From an uncultured Eubacteriales bacterium (GTDB lineage Bacteria; Bacillota; Clostridia; Oscillospirales; Acutalibacteraceae): a stretch of 64,000 nucleotides of DNA. The position numbers and the translations under genes were made by a program. The number at the start of each line of letters is the position of its first letter. Positions within the stretch are counted from its first letter, which is position 1. This document shows positions 25,801 through 33,999 of this stretch, in pieces. Under the pieces are notes generated by a model, which saw only the letters and a list, made by a program, of their open reading frames with translations, made no database searches and was not told where the DNA came from. The DNA is taken from positions 62,001 to 126,000 of the forward strand of contig CAKSWC010000004.1 of the NCBI GenBank assembly GCA_934511365.1, read 5' to 3'.

Positions 25801-26398
25801 CATAATCAGAGCAAATTTCAGAAAGCCATTTTTCCGGAAAAGGATAGGAAACGCTTTGGCGATACATTTCAAGAATCGTTTCCGAAAGGAACGAGTCATC
25901 GCGCCCCTTGAAAAGCAGCTCAACAAGGTCGGTGAAGCCCTTTTCGCCCTTCATATAAAGCTCCTCAAGGGTAAGCGTCAACGCCTTTTGGGAAAGGAGC
26001 TGAAGTTCGCCCTCATCGCCCGTTTGGAAGTCCGGCGAAATTTCAAGCTGCTCAAAGTGCTCCCGAACAAGACTTGCGCAAAAGGAGTCGATTGTGCAAA
26101 TTTTTGCCGAGGGAAGAAGCATCTGCTGGCGAATGAGATGCTCGTTTTCCGGGTCGGTTTTGATTGCACTTTCAAGCGCAGCAGCAATGCGCGTTTTCAT
26201 CTCTGACGCCGCAGCCTTTGTGAATGTAACTATCAAAAGTCTGTCGGCACCGGAGGGGTGCTCTTTATCCTTCAGGCGTTCAATCACCCGTTCAACAAGA
26301 ACAGCCGTTTTTCCCGAGCCTGCCGCGGCGCTGACAAGCACACTGCCGTCTCTTGCGCTTATGGCCTGAGATTGTTCCTTTGTCCATTGCCGTTTCAT
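22850..26398 (-). CDS. addA: ATP-dependent helicase/nuclease subunit A
   Basis: Helicase-nuclease subunit of AddAB, which resects double-strand breaks for RecA loading. 1182 residues. UvrD-type helicase motifs: SAAAGSGKTAVL near residue 25, VTFTKAAASEMKTR, ILIDEYQDTN, VGDVKQSIYRFRQA, TIHKSKGLEFPV and VAMTRAKEKLIM. The C-terminal nuclease domain has IQGIADCAF and VVLDYKTDRL, the RecB-type catalytic motifs. The start overlaps the addB stop by 4 nt. Confidence 0.97.
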   Translation of the reverse strand: MKRQWTKEQSQAISARDGSVLVSAAAGSGKTAVLVERVIERLKDKEHPSGADRLLIVTFTKAAASEMKTRIAAALESAIKTDPENEHLIRQQMLLPSAKICTIDSFCASLVREHFEQLEISPDFQTGDEGELQLLSQKALTLTLEELYMKGEKGFTDLVELLFKGRDDSFLSETILEMYRQSVSYPFPEKWLSEICSDYENALPLSESRFGRVILDYTRDAVAYCSDVLSAMRAQIEGIADLEKAFLPAIESDSAGFKALFERLNGGKWDEIKNCVDNFVFIRRGAVSKELKNDPAVQFLADSRDRLKAVVQKNLAPLFCSTESEYEDDMRFFAPMTKSLCKAVSIYSKNFSELKNEKQIADFNDIAHLALSLLVCETKDGFERTQLAQELRESFDEILIDEYQDTNKAQDMLFTAVSNNNLFRVGDVKQSIYRFRQAMPEIFIALKNRLPLYDGEKNNYPSKIILRNNFRSRKSVTGCVNFVFSQVMSEMTGGVEYNDEEQLLFSAAYGEKKDECAEFHLLETAELDTDETSSTEYQAQYTAALVENIIKSGMTVRGADGNERPVMYKDIAILMRSMSMRGEIYSDALKKRRIPCFTQFDADFFSAPEISLMLNLLRVIDNPKQDVALLSVLMSALFGFTPDDCAKIRAENREGNIYSCLLCASLKKDKKSADFLQKITDFRRKAVSMNIGDFIRTVYDETGIDAAVRCSKGNAAKKENLMLLLDYADIYEKSGYSSLSGFVRFVDRLDRAKGDLPGAVGVSADADVVRIMTIHKSKGLEFPVCILAGCGTLFNRRDEIKNAVISSGNGLGLIRRDEATLAQYPTVCHKAVKCSLRADTVSEEMRVLYVAMTRAKEKLIMVCAVKNAEKAAVKCVANINTARKKITPFASSMATGYGDWLLTAFLRHEDFRPLRESAGLSENLVLPSDFKMKLVIKRGYEGEAIPEKEPPKAKVDTVLLKELEERFSWRYKFEKLSFVVSKRAASEVDKNFVDREYFASSRPAFLSGGLTGAQKGIATHSFMQFANYERAKNNLESEINAVFERGFLTEEEKNAVDRKQLKSFFESSLCARILKSPLVMREKKFMINVPISEVYPELSQFENESVMIQGIADCAFLENGELVVLDYKTDRLETKEQFCEKYENQVRTYKKALELCTGYKVRETLLYSFFLSCEIKIEAENK

Positions 26399-29300
26399 TC
26401 TTTTTCCCCCTTTCCGTCAAGAATGTCAAGACATTCGCCATGGGTGCGTTTTTCAATATAGCGGATTTTTCCGTCAGCCTCTCTTTGACAAACGGAGGAA
26501 AAGGAGCACCATTCGCAGGTCTGCGCGTGACCTTTTCCGTATGCCGGACGGGCGGGAATTTTTCCGTCATGGAGCGCGTTTCCCATGTCCGCCATGATTT
26601 TTTCAAGCTTTTTTGAAAGCGCCTCAAGTTGAGAAAGAGAGATGAAGTTTCCGCTGATTGCGCCGCTTTTCCGGTTCACCTTTATCGGAATGAAGCGGCC
26701 GGAAAGGGAGTTGTCCATTCCCTTAATGACCTCTCCGTCATCAAGAATCATCCCGTCCATTTTTCCCGCGGTCAGCCTTTTTTCAGAGAGCTTTTTTTCG
26801 TCCTCGCCGCGTTCGGCGGAAAAGGGCTCAGCCCTCGCCGGGAGATAGAGCACGCCGGAAGGAACAACGTCTCCGTACCGTCCGCCGCCGTTTTTCCAGA
26901 TTGAAACAAGATAGAGCAGCATCTGCATTCCGAGTCCGGAAAGAACGTCCGAAAGGGAGAACTCTTTCGGCCCCGTTTTATAGTCGACAATGCGCAGATA
27001 TGTTTTTTTGTTCTTTTCCATCACATCAACGCGGTCAACAATTCCGTGCAGCTCAACAAAGCCGTCTTTGAGCGCAACCCTCAAAGGCGCAACACCCTGC
27101 TTTTCACTTATCGGAAGCTCAAAGTCAACCGGCTCAAATTCGCTTTCAGAAAACTCTGAAAGCAGCCGTTCGGCAATCACGCAAAGCGAACCGTAAAGGC
27201 GCGAATAAAGATAAAGAAATCTTTTGCTGCGTTCCTGTGAGGAGCCCATGTATTTATCCATATATTCTTTCAAATACTTTTCAATTTCCTTTTTTGCCGT
27301 TTCGGAGGAAAGGGAGTAAATTTTTTCTCCCCTGTGATTGGAGAGCAGCTTTTCAAGAACAAAGTGAACCACCGTTCCGATGTTTGCCGCGTCAAGCCGG
27401 GCAACCTTCCTTTCCTTTGCACGCATCCCGTAGCGACAGAAATATTCAAACGGACACGCGCCGTAGGTTTCAAGCTGGGAGGCGGAAAGATAAAGCTTTT
27501 TTCCAAAAAGCTCCTTTGCACTTTCCGGGTTTTCAAAGCGGAAATCCTTTTTGTCGTTCGCGCGTTCAACGGCTTTGAGCTTGCCTTTAAAATTCTCATT
27601 CAGAGAAAAATATTTTTTCAGTGTTTTTTCCGTATCGGTGTCCTCATGCCACTTTTCCGCCATAAGCTCAAAGGCGGCATTTTCGCTTTCAAGCATCCGC
27701 GCTTCATCCGCATACGGAAACGCAGTTTCATTAACAGACGGAAAAAGCTTGAAAAGGGAGAAAATAATTTCAGAAGGAGAAATCTTTTTCCCGGCTCTAT
27801 CGGTGAGACTGTATGAAACAAAAAGCTTCTCTCTTGCACTGCAAAGGCTGTTATAGACCATGAACCTCTCCTCGGCGGAGAGATCGACCGGACTTTTTGA
27901 AAAGGAGGGAAGAATTGCACGCAGCTTTTGCGCCTCAAATTCTGAAAACAGTCCGTTTTCGTCCGGATAGAGCGGAAAAACGCCCTCATTCGCGCCAACA
28001 ACAAAAACAACCTTTGCCATTTTTGTCTGAATTCTTCCTGCATCGCAAATATATACCTCGTCATAGCCGTCCGGGAGCTTTCCGAGCGACTGCGTTTCAA
28101 GCGCGGTTTCAAAAAACTCAAGAAGTTTTTTCGGGTGAACGCTTCTTTCACCCAGCACGGCCGCAAGGTCATCAAAAATTCCAACAACGATATCCCAAAC
28201 CTGCTGCTGAGCGAGCGCCTGCTCAACGTTTCCGCTTTCCTCAAGGTCGATGGCATACTGCCGCAGCCTTTCATTCACACCGGTTTCAAGAAGAAAATTG
28301 AAAACGGCTGCAAGCGTCTCTTTTGCGTTTTTATCGCGAACGGCTTCGCGCAAAGCAAGGAGCGGCGCAATGAGCCTGTCTTTTGTTTCATTGAGGGAGG
28401 CAAGGCGTTCCTTGCGCTTTTCATCAAGTTCAAAGCCGAAACCGTCCGGGTTATCTTTCCACTCACGGCAGAGCGCGGCGGAATCGAGATCCCACATCAA
28501 AGCGTAATTTTCAATTTCCGCAATCTCATCCCAAGAAAGCGGAGAAAGAGCGGTTTTTGAATATTTCAAAAGCGGCTCAAGGCGAACTCCGCCCGCAAGC
28601 ATTTCAAAAACCGCGCGGACAAAAACACAAAGCGGCTCGTTTTCCACCTTGGCGCGCTTGTCCTCAAAAATCGGAACTCCGCATTTGTTGAGGCTGTAAC
28701 GTATCTCTTTTCCGTATAGCTCGCCGCTGCGGTAAACCACGGCAATATCGCGGCAGCGATATTTTTCCGTCCGCAGAAGTGAATGTATTTTTGAAGCAAC
28801 AAAGGCGCATTCCTCGCGCACCGACGGTGCGCAGACAATTTCAATAGCCCCGGCTTCCCCTTCAAAAGGCTCGGCAAGAGGGTTGAACAGATTCTTTTCA
28901 AGAAAGCGCAGCTCGGCGTTTGAGTAAGTTTCAAACCCGTTTTTTTCATCGGTGAGAAGAATTGTTTTTCCGGTTTGCACTCCGGCCTTTTCCGCCTCTT
29001 TCATCAGCCTTTTTGCCGTTTTGTTCACGCAGGCAAAAGGCGAAAGGGTGTTCTTTGAAAAAATATCATCCGTGCAGAAAGTGAAGTAAACTTCCTTTGC
29101 TCTTTCAATGATATGACGGATAATCTTCATCTCCCGGCCGGAAAAAGTTCTGAAGTCATCAATAACAACAATTTTTCCGTCAAAAAAACCGCTTTGGGGC
29201 AGTCTTTCAAGAACCGCGGCAAGAAGGTCGCAGTCATCAAAAAAGCTTTCCGAAAGAATTGCGTTGTATGTTTCATAAATGAGTGCAATTTCGTTCGTCT

Positions 29301-29751
29301 TTTTTTTGAGCAGGCCGTCCGGAAGTTTTTGTGCCGCAGAAAAAATATCCTCCGGCTCAATCGCCTCTTTTTTAAAACGCGCAACCTCGCAGAGCATTTT
29401 TTTTGAAAAAGCAACGCTGTTTCTGTGCCGCGCAAAAAAGCTCAGCTTTTCTTCAAGCGCACCGAGCGCAAGACTCATCATCACGGCAGAAGCAGTGTCC
29501 TTTAATATCGGCTTTCCAACTTTTCCGGCGGCTTTGAAAACAACGTCTGCAAGCCGCGTAAAGGAGAGAACGTCAACCCTTGTTGCAAGAAGCGGGCCGA
29601 GAGTATCCAAAACGCCTCTGTCACTTTCAAAGGTGAACTGCTTCGGAACGATGAGAACCGTGTTTTCTCCTTTTTTTGCAAACTCGCCCAGGAGCGAATG
29701 GGCAAAAGTTGTTTTTCCGCAGCCGGAGCGGCCGATAATGAAATTGAGCAT
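26395..29751 (-). CDS. addB: ATP-dependent helicase/nuclease subunit B
   Basis: 1118 residues. The Walker A motif at the N-terminus is IIGRSGCGKTTFAH; later helicase motifs are degenerate, as expected for AddB. The C-terminal nuclease has LHGIVDRVDVM and IVDYKTGP, and the four cysteines of the [4Fe-4S] staple are visible as ACPFEYF (one) and CEWCSFSSVC (three). CGAGGAG lies before the ATG. Forms a two-gene operon with addA behind a consensus promoter. Confidence 0.97.
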   Translation of the reverse strand: MLNFIIGRSGCGKTTFAHSLLGEFAKKGENTVLIVPKQFTFESDRGVLDTLGPLLATRVDVLSFTRLADVVFKAAGKVGKPILKDTASAVMMSLALGALEEKLSFFARHRNSVAFSKKMLCEVARFKKEAIEPEDIFSAAQKLPDGLLKKKTNEIALIYETYNAILSESFFDDCDLLAAVLERLPQSGFFDGKIVVIDDFRTFSGREMKIIRHIIERAKEVYFTFCTDDIFSKNTLSPFACVNKTAKRLMKEAEKAGVQTGKTILLTDEKNGFETYSNAELRFLEKNLFNPLAEPFEGEAGAIEIVCAPSVREECAFVASKIHSLLRTEKYRCRDIAVVYRSGELYGKEIRYSLNKCGVPIFEDKRAKVENEPLCVFVRAVFEMLAGGVRLEPLLKYSKTALSPLSWDEIAEIENYALMWDLDSAALCREWKDNPDGFGFELDEKRKERLASLNETKDRLIAPLLALREAVRDKNAKETLAAVFNFLLETGVNERLRQYAIDLEESGNVEQALAQQQVWDIVVGIFDDLAAVLGERSVHPKKLLEFFETALETQSLGKLPDGYDEVYICDAGRIQTKMAKVVFVVGANEGVFPLYPDENGLFSEFEAQKLRAILPSFSKSPVDLSAEERFMVYNSLCSAREKLFVSYSLTDRAGKKISPSEIIFSLFKLFPSVNETAFPYADEARMLESENAAFELMAEKWHEDTDTEKTLKKYFSLNENFKGKLKAVERANDKKDFRFENPESAKELFGKKLYLSASQLETYGACPFEYFCRYGMRAKERKVARLDAANIGTVVHFVLEKLLSNHRGEKIYSLSSETAKKEIEKYLKEYMDKYMGSSQERSKRFLYLYSRLYGSLCVIAERLLSEFSESEFEPVDFELPISEKQGVAPLRVALKDGFVELHGIVDRVDVMEKNKKTYLRIVDYKTGPKEFSLSDVLSGLGMQMLLYLVSIWKNGGGRYGDVVPSGVLYLPARAEPFSAERGEDEKKLSEKRLTAGKMDGMILDDGEVIKGMDNSLSGRFIPIKVNRKSGAISGNFISLSQLEALSKKLEKIMADMGNALHDGKIPARPAYGKGHAQTCEWCSFSSVCQREADGKIRYIEKRTHGECLDILDGKGEKE

Positions 29752-29786
29752 CTTTTTTCTCCTCGGAAGAACTTAATATGTTTTTT

Positions 29787-29815
29787 ATTGTATCAGCTTT
29801 TTCCTCTGTTTTCAA
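29787..29815 (-). promoter_or_regulatory. Promoter of addBA
   Basis: TTGAAA (29815-29810) and TACAAT (29792-29787), spacer 17 bp. Confidence 0.7.
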
Positions 29816-29886
29816 GAAGGAACGCCGGCGGACAAAAGCAAAGTCCGCTTTTTGTCCCTCTTAAACCGGAAAAGCGGCCCGCGCTA

Positions 29887-29915
29887 TTGAAATCCACGCA
29901 AAAATCAAGTATAAT
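29887..29915 (+). promoter_or_regulatory. Promoter of the histidine phosphatase gene
   Basis: TTGAAA at 29887-29892 and TATAAT at 29910-29915, spacer 17 bp; divergent from addBA. Confidence 0.75.
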
Positions 29916-29954
29916 TATGCTGAATTCTTTTTGATTTTCGGGGAGTTTAATATA

Positions 29955-30659
29955 ATGAAAACATATACCTTGCACATTCTTCGCCACGGACTGACAAAAG
30001 GCAACCTTGACGGGCTTTATATCGGCCACACGGACACGCCCCTTTGCACCGAGGGAAAAGAACAGCTTTTGCAGATGAAAAAAGAGCTTTGCTATCCCGA
30101 CTGCTCCTTCCTTTTTTCAAGTCCGCTTTCCCGCTGCACCGAAACGGCAAAAATCCTCTACCCATCCGTCAAGCCCATTATCATTGACGGACTGATTGAA
30201 TATAACTTCGGCGAATTTGAGGGCAAAAGCGCGGCCGAGCTTTATGAAAAGCAGCCGCTTTTTCCGCGCTGGCTCGCCGGTGAAGAGGGCGTTGCGCCCC
30301 CGTTTGGGGAAACGAACGAGGACTTTGCAAAGCGCGTCTGTTCCTCATTCGTCAAAATTGTTGACGGACTGCTCAAAACGGGTGCGGACAACGCCGTGAT
30401 AATCACCCACGGCGGAGTTATGAGTGCCATTCTTTCAAACTTCGGACTGCCGGAAGCTTCCGCCCACGAATGGCTCGCTCCGTCCGGCTGCGGCTTTTCC
30501 CTGCGCATCACCCCCTCCCTTTGGACGTCCGGCCAAAAGCTTGAGGTTATAGACGAAATTCCGCTCTCCAAGGAAACCGGCGGAAACTACTATGACGGCT
30601 GGGATTATTACCCGGACGAAAGCGATGACGACTTTGACGTTTCGCAATATCTTGACTGA
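29955..30659 (+). CDS. Histidine phosphatase family protein (phosphoglycerate-mutase-like)
   Basis: 234 residues. The catalytic RHG motif is at residues 10-12 (HILRHGLTKGN), with the second Arg in SSPLSRCTETAK and the late His in VIITHGGVMSAIL, so the active site is complete. The C-terminus is acidic (YYPDESDDDFDV). Substrate not identifiable; alpha-ribazole phosphatase and general phosphatases share this layout. The ATG at 29955 follows GGGAG. First gene of a plus-strand run reaching hppA. Confidence 0.85.
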   Translation: MKTYTLHILRHGLTKGNLDGLYIGHTDTPLCTEGKEQLLQMKKELCYPDCSFLFSSPLSRCTETAKILYPSVKPIIIDGLIEYNFGEFEGKSAAELYEKQPLFPRWLAGEEGVAPPFGETNEDFAKRVCSSFVKIVDGLLKTGADNAVIITHGGVMSAILSNFGLPEASAHEWLAPSGCGFSLRITPSLWTSGQKLEVIDEIPLSKETGGNYYDGWDYYPDESDDDFDVSQYLD

Positions 30660-30672
30660 CGGAGAAAAAAGT

Positions 30673-31446
30673 ATGAATATTCTTGTCCTCGGCGATGTTG
30701 TTTCGGAATGCGGCTGCAATAAAGTCCGCCGAACCGTTCCCCCCTTCAAGCGGCTCAAAGGCATTGACCTTTGCATTGCAAACGGCGAAAACAGCGCAAA
30801 GGGAAACGGCATTACACCCGAAAGCGCAAAAAACCTTTTTTGCGCCGGAGTCGATTTCATCACAACCGGAAACCACGCTTTCCGCCGCGCGGAAATGTAT
30901 AACTTCTTTGATGAAAGCGACTGCGTAATAAGACCGTATAATTATCCGCCGCAGACGCCCGGAAAGGGAGTCGGAATTATCGACATGGGAAGAGTACAGG
31001 TCGGCGTTATCAATCTTTCCGGAACAATGTTTATGGAAAACCTTGAAAACCCGTTTTACGCCGCCGACCGCGCACTTGAAGAAATCAAGGGCTGCAAAAT
31101 CAAACTCCTTGACTTCCACGCGGAAGCAACGAGCGAAAAGCTTGCCCTTGCCTACTATCTTGACGGAAGAATTTCCGCCTTTTTCGGCACTCATACCCAC
31201 GTTCAAACGAGTGATGAGCGCATACTGCCAAAAAAGACGGGCTACATCACCGACCTTGGAATGTGCGGACCGAGCGAGAGCGTCCTTGGCGTTAAGAAAG
31301 AAATTGTTATTAAAAAATTCCGCACCGGTCTCCCCGTCCGTTTTGAAACGGACGAGAGCGCACCCTGTCTTGTTCACGGCTGCATTTTCTCCGTTGACGA
31401 AAAAAGCGGAGAATGCCTTTCCGTTGAACGGATAGAGCTTGAATAA
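30673..31446 (+). CDS. ymdB: YmdB-type metallophosphoesterase
   Basis: 257 residues of the TIGR00282 family, whose B. subtilis member is a 2',3'-cyclic nucleotide phosphodiesterase affecting biofilm and motility decisions. Metal ligands are seen in VLGDVVSECG, IANGENSAKGNGIT, TTGNHAFRR, DFHAEATSEK and GTHTHVQTSDERIL, the complete family set. It lacks only the usual first-motif Gly (here ECG for VGxxG). CGGAG upstream, 13 nt after the phosphatase gene. Confidence 0.93.
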   Translation: MNILVLGDVVSECGCNKVRRTVPPFKRLKGIDLCIANGENSAKGNGITPESAKNLFCAGVDFITTGNHAFRRAEMYNFFDESDCVIRPYNYPPQTPGKGVGIIDMGRVQVGVINLSGTMFMENLENPFYAADRALEEIKGCKIKLLDFHAEATSEKLALAYYLDGRISAFFGTHTHVQTSDERILPKKTGYITDLGMCGPSESVLGVKKEIVIKKFRTGLPVRFETDESAPCLVHGCIFSVDEKSGECLSVERIELE

Positions 31447-31465
31447 AAAGGAGGAGCTTCAACAA

Positions 31466-33001
31466 ATGAAACGGGCTTTAATAATTCTTCTCTGCGCTTT
31501 TCTGCTTTGTCTGAGCCTTTGCTCCTGCAAAAAAGAACCGGAAAACTTGTCTCAAACAGACAGCACCGTTCCCGAACAAACAACACAAGCAACGCCGCAG
31601 TCCTCTGTTTTCAAGGCCGTTATCGGCTACTATTCCTCGGATTCGCTCAATCCGTACAAAACAAAAAGCCGGACGAATCAGTGCATTGCACCGCTTGTTT
31701 ATGACTCGCTTTTCAAGCTGAACGAAAATTATGAGGCTTTGCCCTCGCTCGCCGAAAGCATTGAGCTTGACGGAAAAAAAGTCACCGTTTCGCTCAGAAG
31801 CGGTCTGAGTTTTTCAGACGGAAACGCAATAACCGCGTCCGATGTTGCATATTCCTTTGTTCTTGCAAAAAGCAGTCCGCTTTATTCAAGCAGGCTTTCA
31901 AATGTTGCCTCCTGCACCGACAGTGCGGACGCGCTGATTTTTACACTTTCCGTTCCGGATGTTTTTGTTGCCTCGTGTCTTGACTTCCCCGTTATTGAAA
32001 AAAGCAGCAATAGCAAGGGCATTCCGACCGGAAGCGGACGCTACATACTGAAAAAGCAGAACAAAGGCTATGTTCTCACCGCGTCCGAAACCAGCACCAG
32101 CGCCGAAGTGATGGAACAAAAGGAAATTTCTCTTCTTGACCTCGGAGCAACGGAAAACCGGATTTATCTTTTGCGCACGGGCGCTCTCTCCTGTTTTTTT
32201 GACCCTGACGGAAAAAAGAGCAACCAGAAAACCGATGCAGGCGTTTCAAAGGTCATGCTCAACAACCTTGTTTTCCTCGGCTTCAACAGCGAAAACGAAT
32301 TGCTTTCGGACGCACGCGTCCGCCGCGCAATCGCCCTCCTCACAGACAAGGATGAAATTTCAGCTTCTGCATATGACTCGATGGCGCAAAACGCATTCTG
32401 CGTTTTCAATCCGAAGTTTTACGCCGCGCAGGCGTTCAAAACGCTCGAAACAACGGCCGACCCCGTTGCGGCCGCATCACTTCTTGAAAAATGCTCGCTC
32501 ACGCTCAAGAGTGCCGCGTCAAAAGTCCGTCTGACAAAAGACGGAGAGCGTGCAAACTTCAATCTCATAGTCAACAAAGAAGATTCGCGCCGCGTTAAAG
32601 CCGCAAAACTCATAAAATCACGGCTTGAAAAGGGCGGTCTTGCAGTTGAGGTTTCCGCTCTCGCCTTTGACGATTATAAAACCGCGCTTGAAAGCGGAGA
32701 CTTTGACCTCTATCTCGGAGAGGTCAAACTCAGCTCAAACATGGATCTTTCACCGTTCTTTTCAAGCGCCGGAAAAGCAAAACACGGAATCGACCTTAAA
32801 TCTCCGCTTTGCGACGCATATTTTGACTTCAAAGAAGGAAAGATAGATATATCGACCTTTGAAAGCGTTTTTGAGGAGGAAATGTGTTTTCTTCCCCTTT
32901 GCTACCGCATGGGTGCGGTTTATTACTCAAGGCCGCTCAGCTTTGAGGGCAGCCCGACCGAAAGCGACATATATTCAAACATTTATTCCTGGAGCTTCTG
33001 A
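31466..33001 (+). CDS. Extracellular solute-binding lipoprotein (SBP family 5, peptide/nickel type)
   Basis: 511 residues. Lipoprotein signal peptide with lipobox LCSC (Cys about residue 20), a Ser/Thr/Gln-rich linker, then the SBP_bac_5 fold: SLNPYKTKSRTNQC, APLVYDSLFKLNENYEALPSLAES (family start), VTVSLRSGLSFSDGNAITASDVAYSF (quoted in part as FSDGNAITASDVAYS). No permease or ATPase genes are nearby, so the transporter partner is elsewhere or it works as a sensor. GGAGG site; the stop of ymdB lies 20 nt before the start. Confidence 0.85.
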   Translation: MKRALIILLCAFLLCLSLCSCKKEPENLSQTDSTVPEQTTQATPQSSVFKAVIGYYSSDSLNPYKTKSRTNQCIAPLVYDSLFKLNENYEALPSLAESIELDGKKVTVSLRSGLSFSDGNAITASDVAYSFVLAKSSPLYSSRLSNVASCTDSADALIFTLSVPDVFVASCLDFPVIEKSSNSKGIPTGSGRYILKKQNKGYVLTASETSTSAEVMEQKEISLLDLGATENRIYLLRTGALSCFFDPDGKKSNQKTDAGVSKVMLNNLVFLGFNSENELLSDARVRRAIALLTDKDEISASAYDSMAQNAFCVFNPKFYAAQAFKTLETTADPVAAASLLEKCSLTLKSAASKVRLTKDGERANFNLIVNKEDSRRVKAAKLIKSRLEKGGLAVEVSALAFDDYKTALESGDFDLYLGEVKLSSNMDLSPFFSSAGKAKHGIDLKSPLCDAYFDFKEGKIDISTFESVFEEEMCFLPLCYRMGAVYYSRPLSFEGSPTESDIYSNIYSWSF

Positions 33002-33078
33002 GTCCGGCGCAATAGCCGGTAAGTGCGCAAAACCTGCCCGCCGTTTTTGTCATACATACTTTTTCAAAGGAGCAGACT

Positions 33079-33999
33079 ATGACAAACAGCGAAAACTTCA
33101 TTGGCGCAATGTCCTCAATGTATAACAATCTTGCCGCGAACCGGGCATACCTTGACTCGCTCAATGTTTTTCCCGTTCCCGATTCCGACACGGGAACAAA
33201 CCTCTGCCGAACCGTAAAGGGCGGCGCAGACGCAGTCAGACGGCAGGAACACCTGAGCGTTACCGAGCTTCTTGAAAAAAGCGCAAAAGGAATGCTGCGC
33301 TGTGCGCGCGGAAATTCCGGCGTCATTATCTCTGCCCTTTTCAAGGGCTTTTCAGACCACATGAACAGAATTGGCTCCTTTTCTCCGGCGGAGCTTTCCG
33401 CCGCTTTCGACAGTGCGCTCAAAAACGCCTGCCGCGTGATAAGCCGGCCGATTTTCAAAGGCACCGTGCTTTCGATAGTCATTGCCGGCCGCAACGCCCT
33501 TTTGGAAAACAGGTTTTCAACAACAAAGGAAGCGTTTTCAATTCTTGTTCCGGCGGCGAACGAGGCTTTGACGCAGACGCGCTTTGACCTTGAAGAAACA
33601 AAAAAAGCCGGTGTTGTTGACTCCGGCGCGGCCGGACTGACGCTGATGCTCGGCGCGGTTGACTCCTTTCTTTCAAGAAAAAATGCTTTACCGATTGAGA
33701 AATCCGACCAGCCGAATCAAATCGTTTTTAAAAAGCATTCCCCTTTGTCGGCGCCGGAATACACCTACTGCACGGAATTTATTGTTCTGAGGAAAAACGG
33801 ACTTCCGGAAACCGAGCTTGAAAAAAAGCTTTCCCAGCTCGGGAACAGCGTGATAGTTATCGGCGACGGCGAAATCATCAAAGTTCATCTCCACACCAAC
33901 GACCCCGGAAAGGCGATGGAGCTTGCCTCCCCTTTCGGTGCGCTGACAGATATTAAAATTGACAACATGGCTCTCCAGACGGAGCAAAACAGGCGGTGA
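33079..33999 (+). CDS. FakA-like DAK2-domain protein lacking the usual C-terminal domain
   Basis: 306 residues, against about 550 for FakA (YloV), the kinase that phosphorylates FakB-bound fatty acids. The DAK2 kinase domain is intact: NVFPVPDSDTGTNL for Mg-ATP binding (usual form PDGDTGTN), RCARGNSGVIIS and VDSGAAGLTLML. The middle domain follows (YTYCTEFIVL, VHLHTNDPGKAMELA, GALTDIKIDNM), but translation stops there instead of continuing into the C-terminal domain that contacts FakB. The stop overlaps the recG GTG start by 4 nt, so this is a settled gene end and not an accident. The fakA-recG order is typical. Confidence 0.85.
   Translation: MTNSENFIGAMSSMYNNLAANRAYLDSLNVFPVPDSDTGTNLCRTVKGGADAVRRQEHLSVTELLEKSAKGMLRCARGNSGVIISALFKGFSDHMNRIGSFSPAELSAAFDSALKNACRVISRPIFKGTVLSIVIAGRNALLENRFSTTKEAFSILVPAANEALTQTRFDLEETKKAGVVDSGAAGLTLMLGAVDSFLSRKNALPIEKSDQPNQIVFKKHSPLSAPEYTYCTEFIVLRKNGLPETELEKKLSQLGNSVIVIGDGEIIKVHLHTNDPGKAMELASPFGALTDIKIDNMALQTEQNRR

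Noticed and set aside
27618..28274. 218-codon minus-strand ORF within addB
   Set aside because: Alternative frame of addB, Arg/Phe-rich, no independent signals.
30547..31377. 276-codon minus-strand ORF opposite ymdB
   Set aside because: Lies entirely over ymdB and the end of the phosphatase gene; no SD, no family resemblance.
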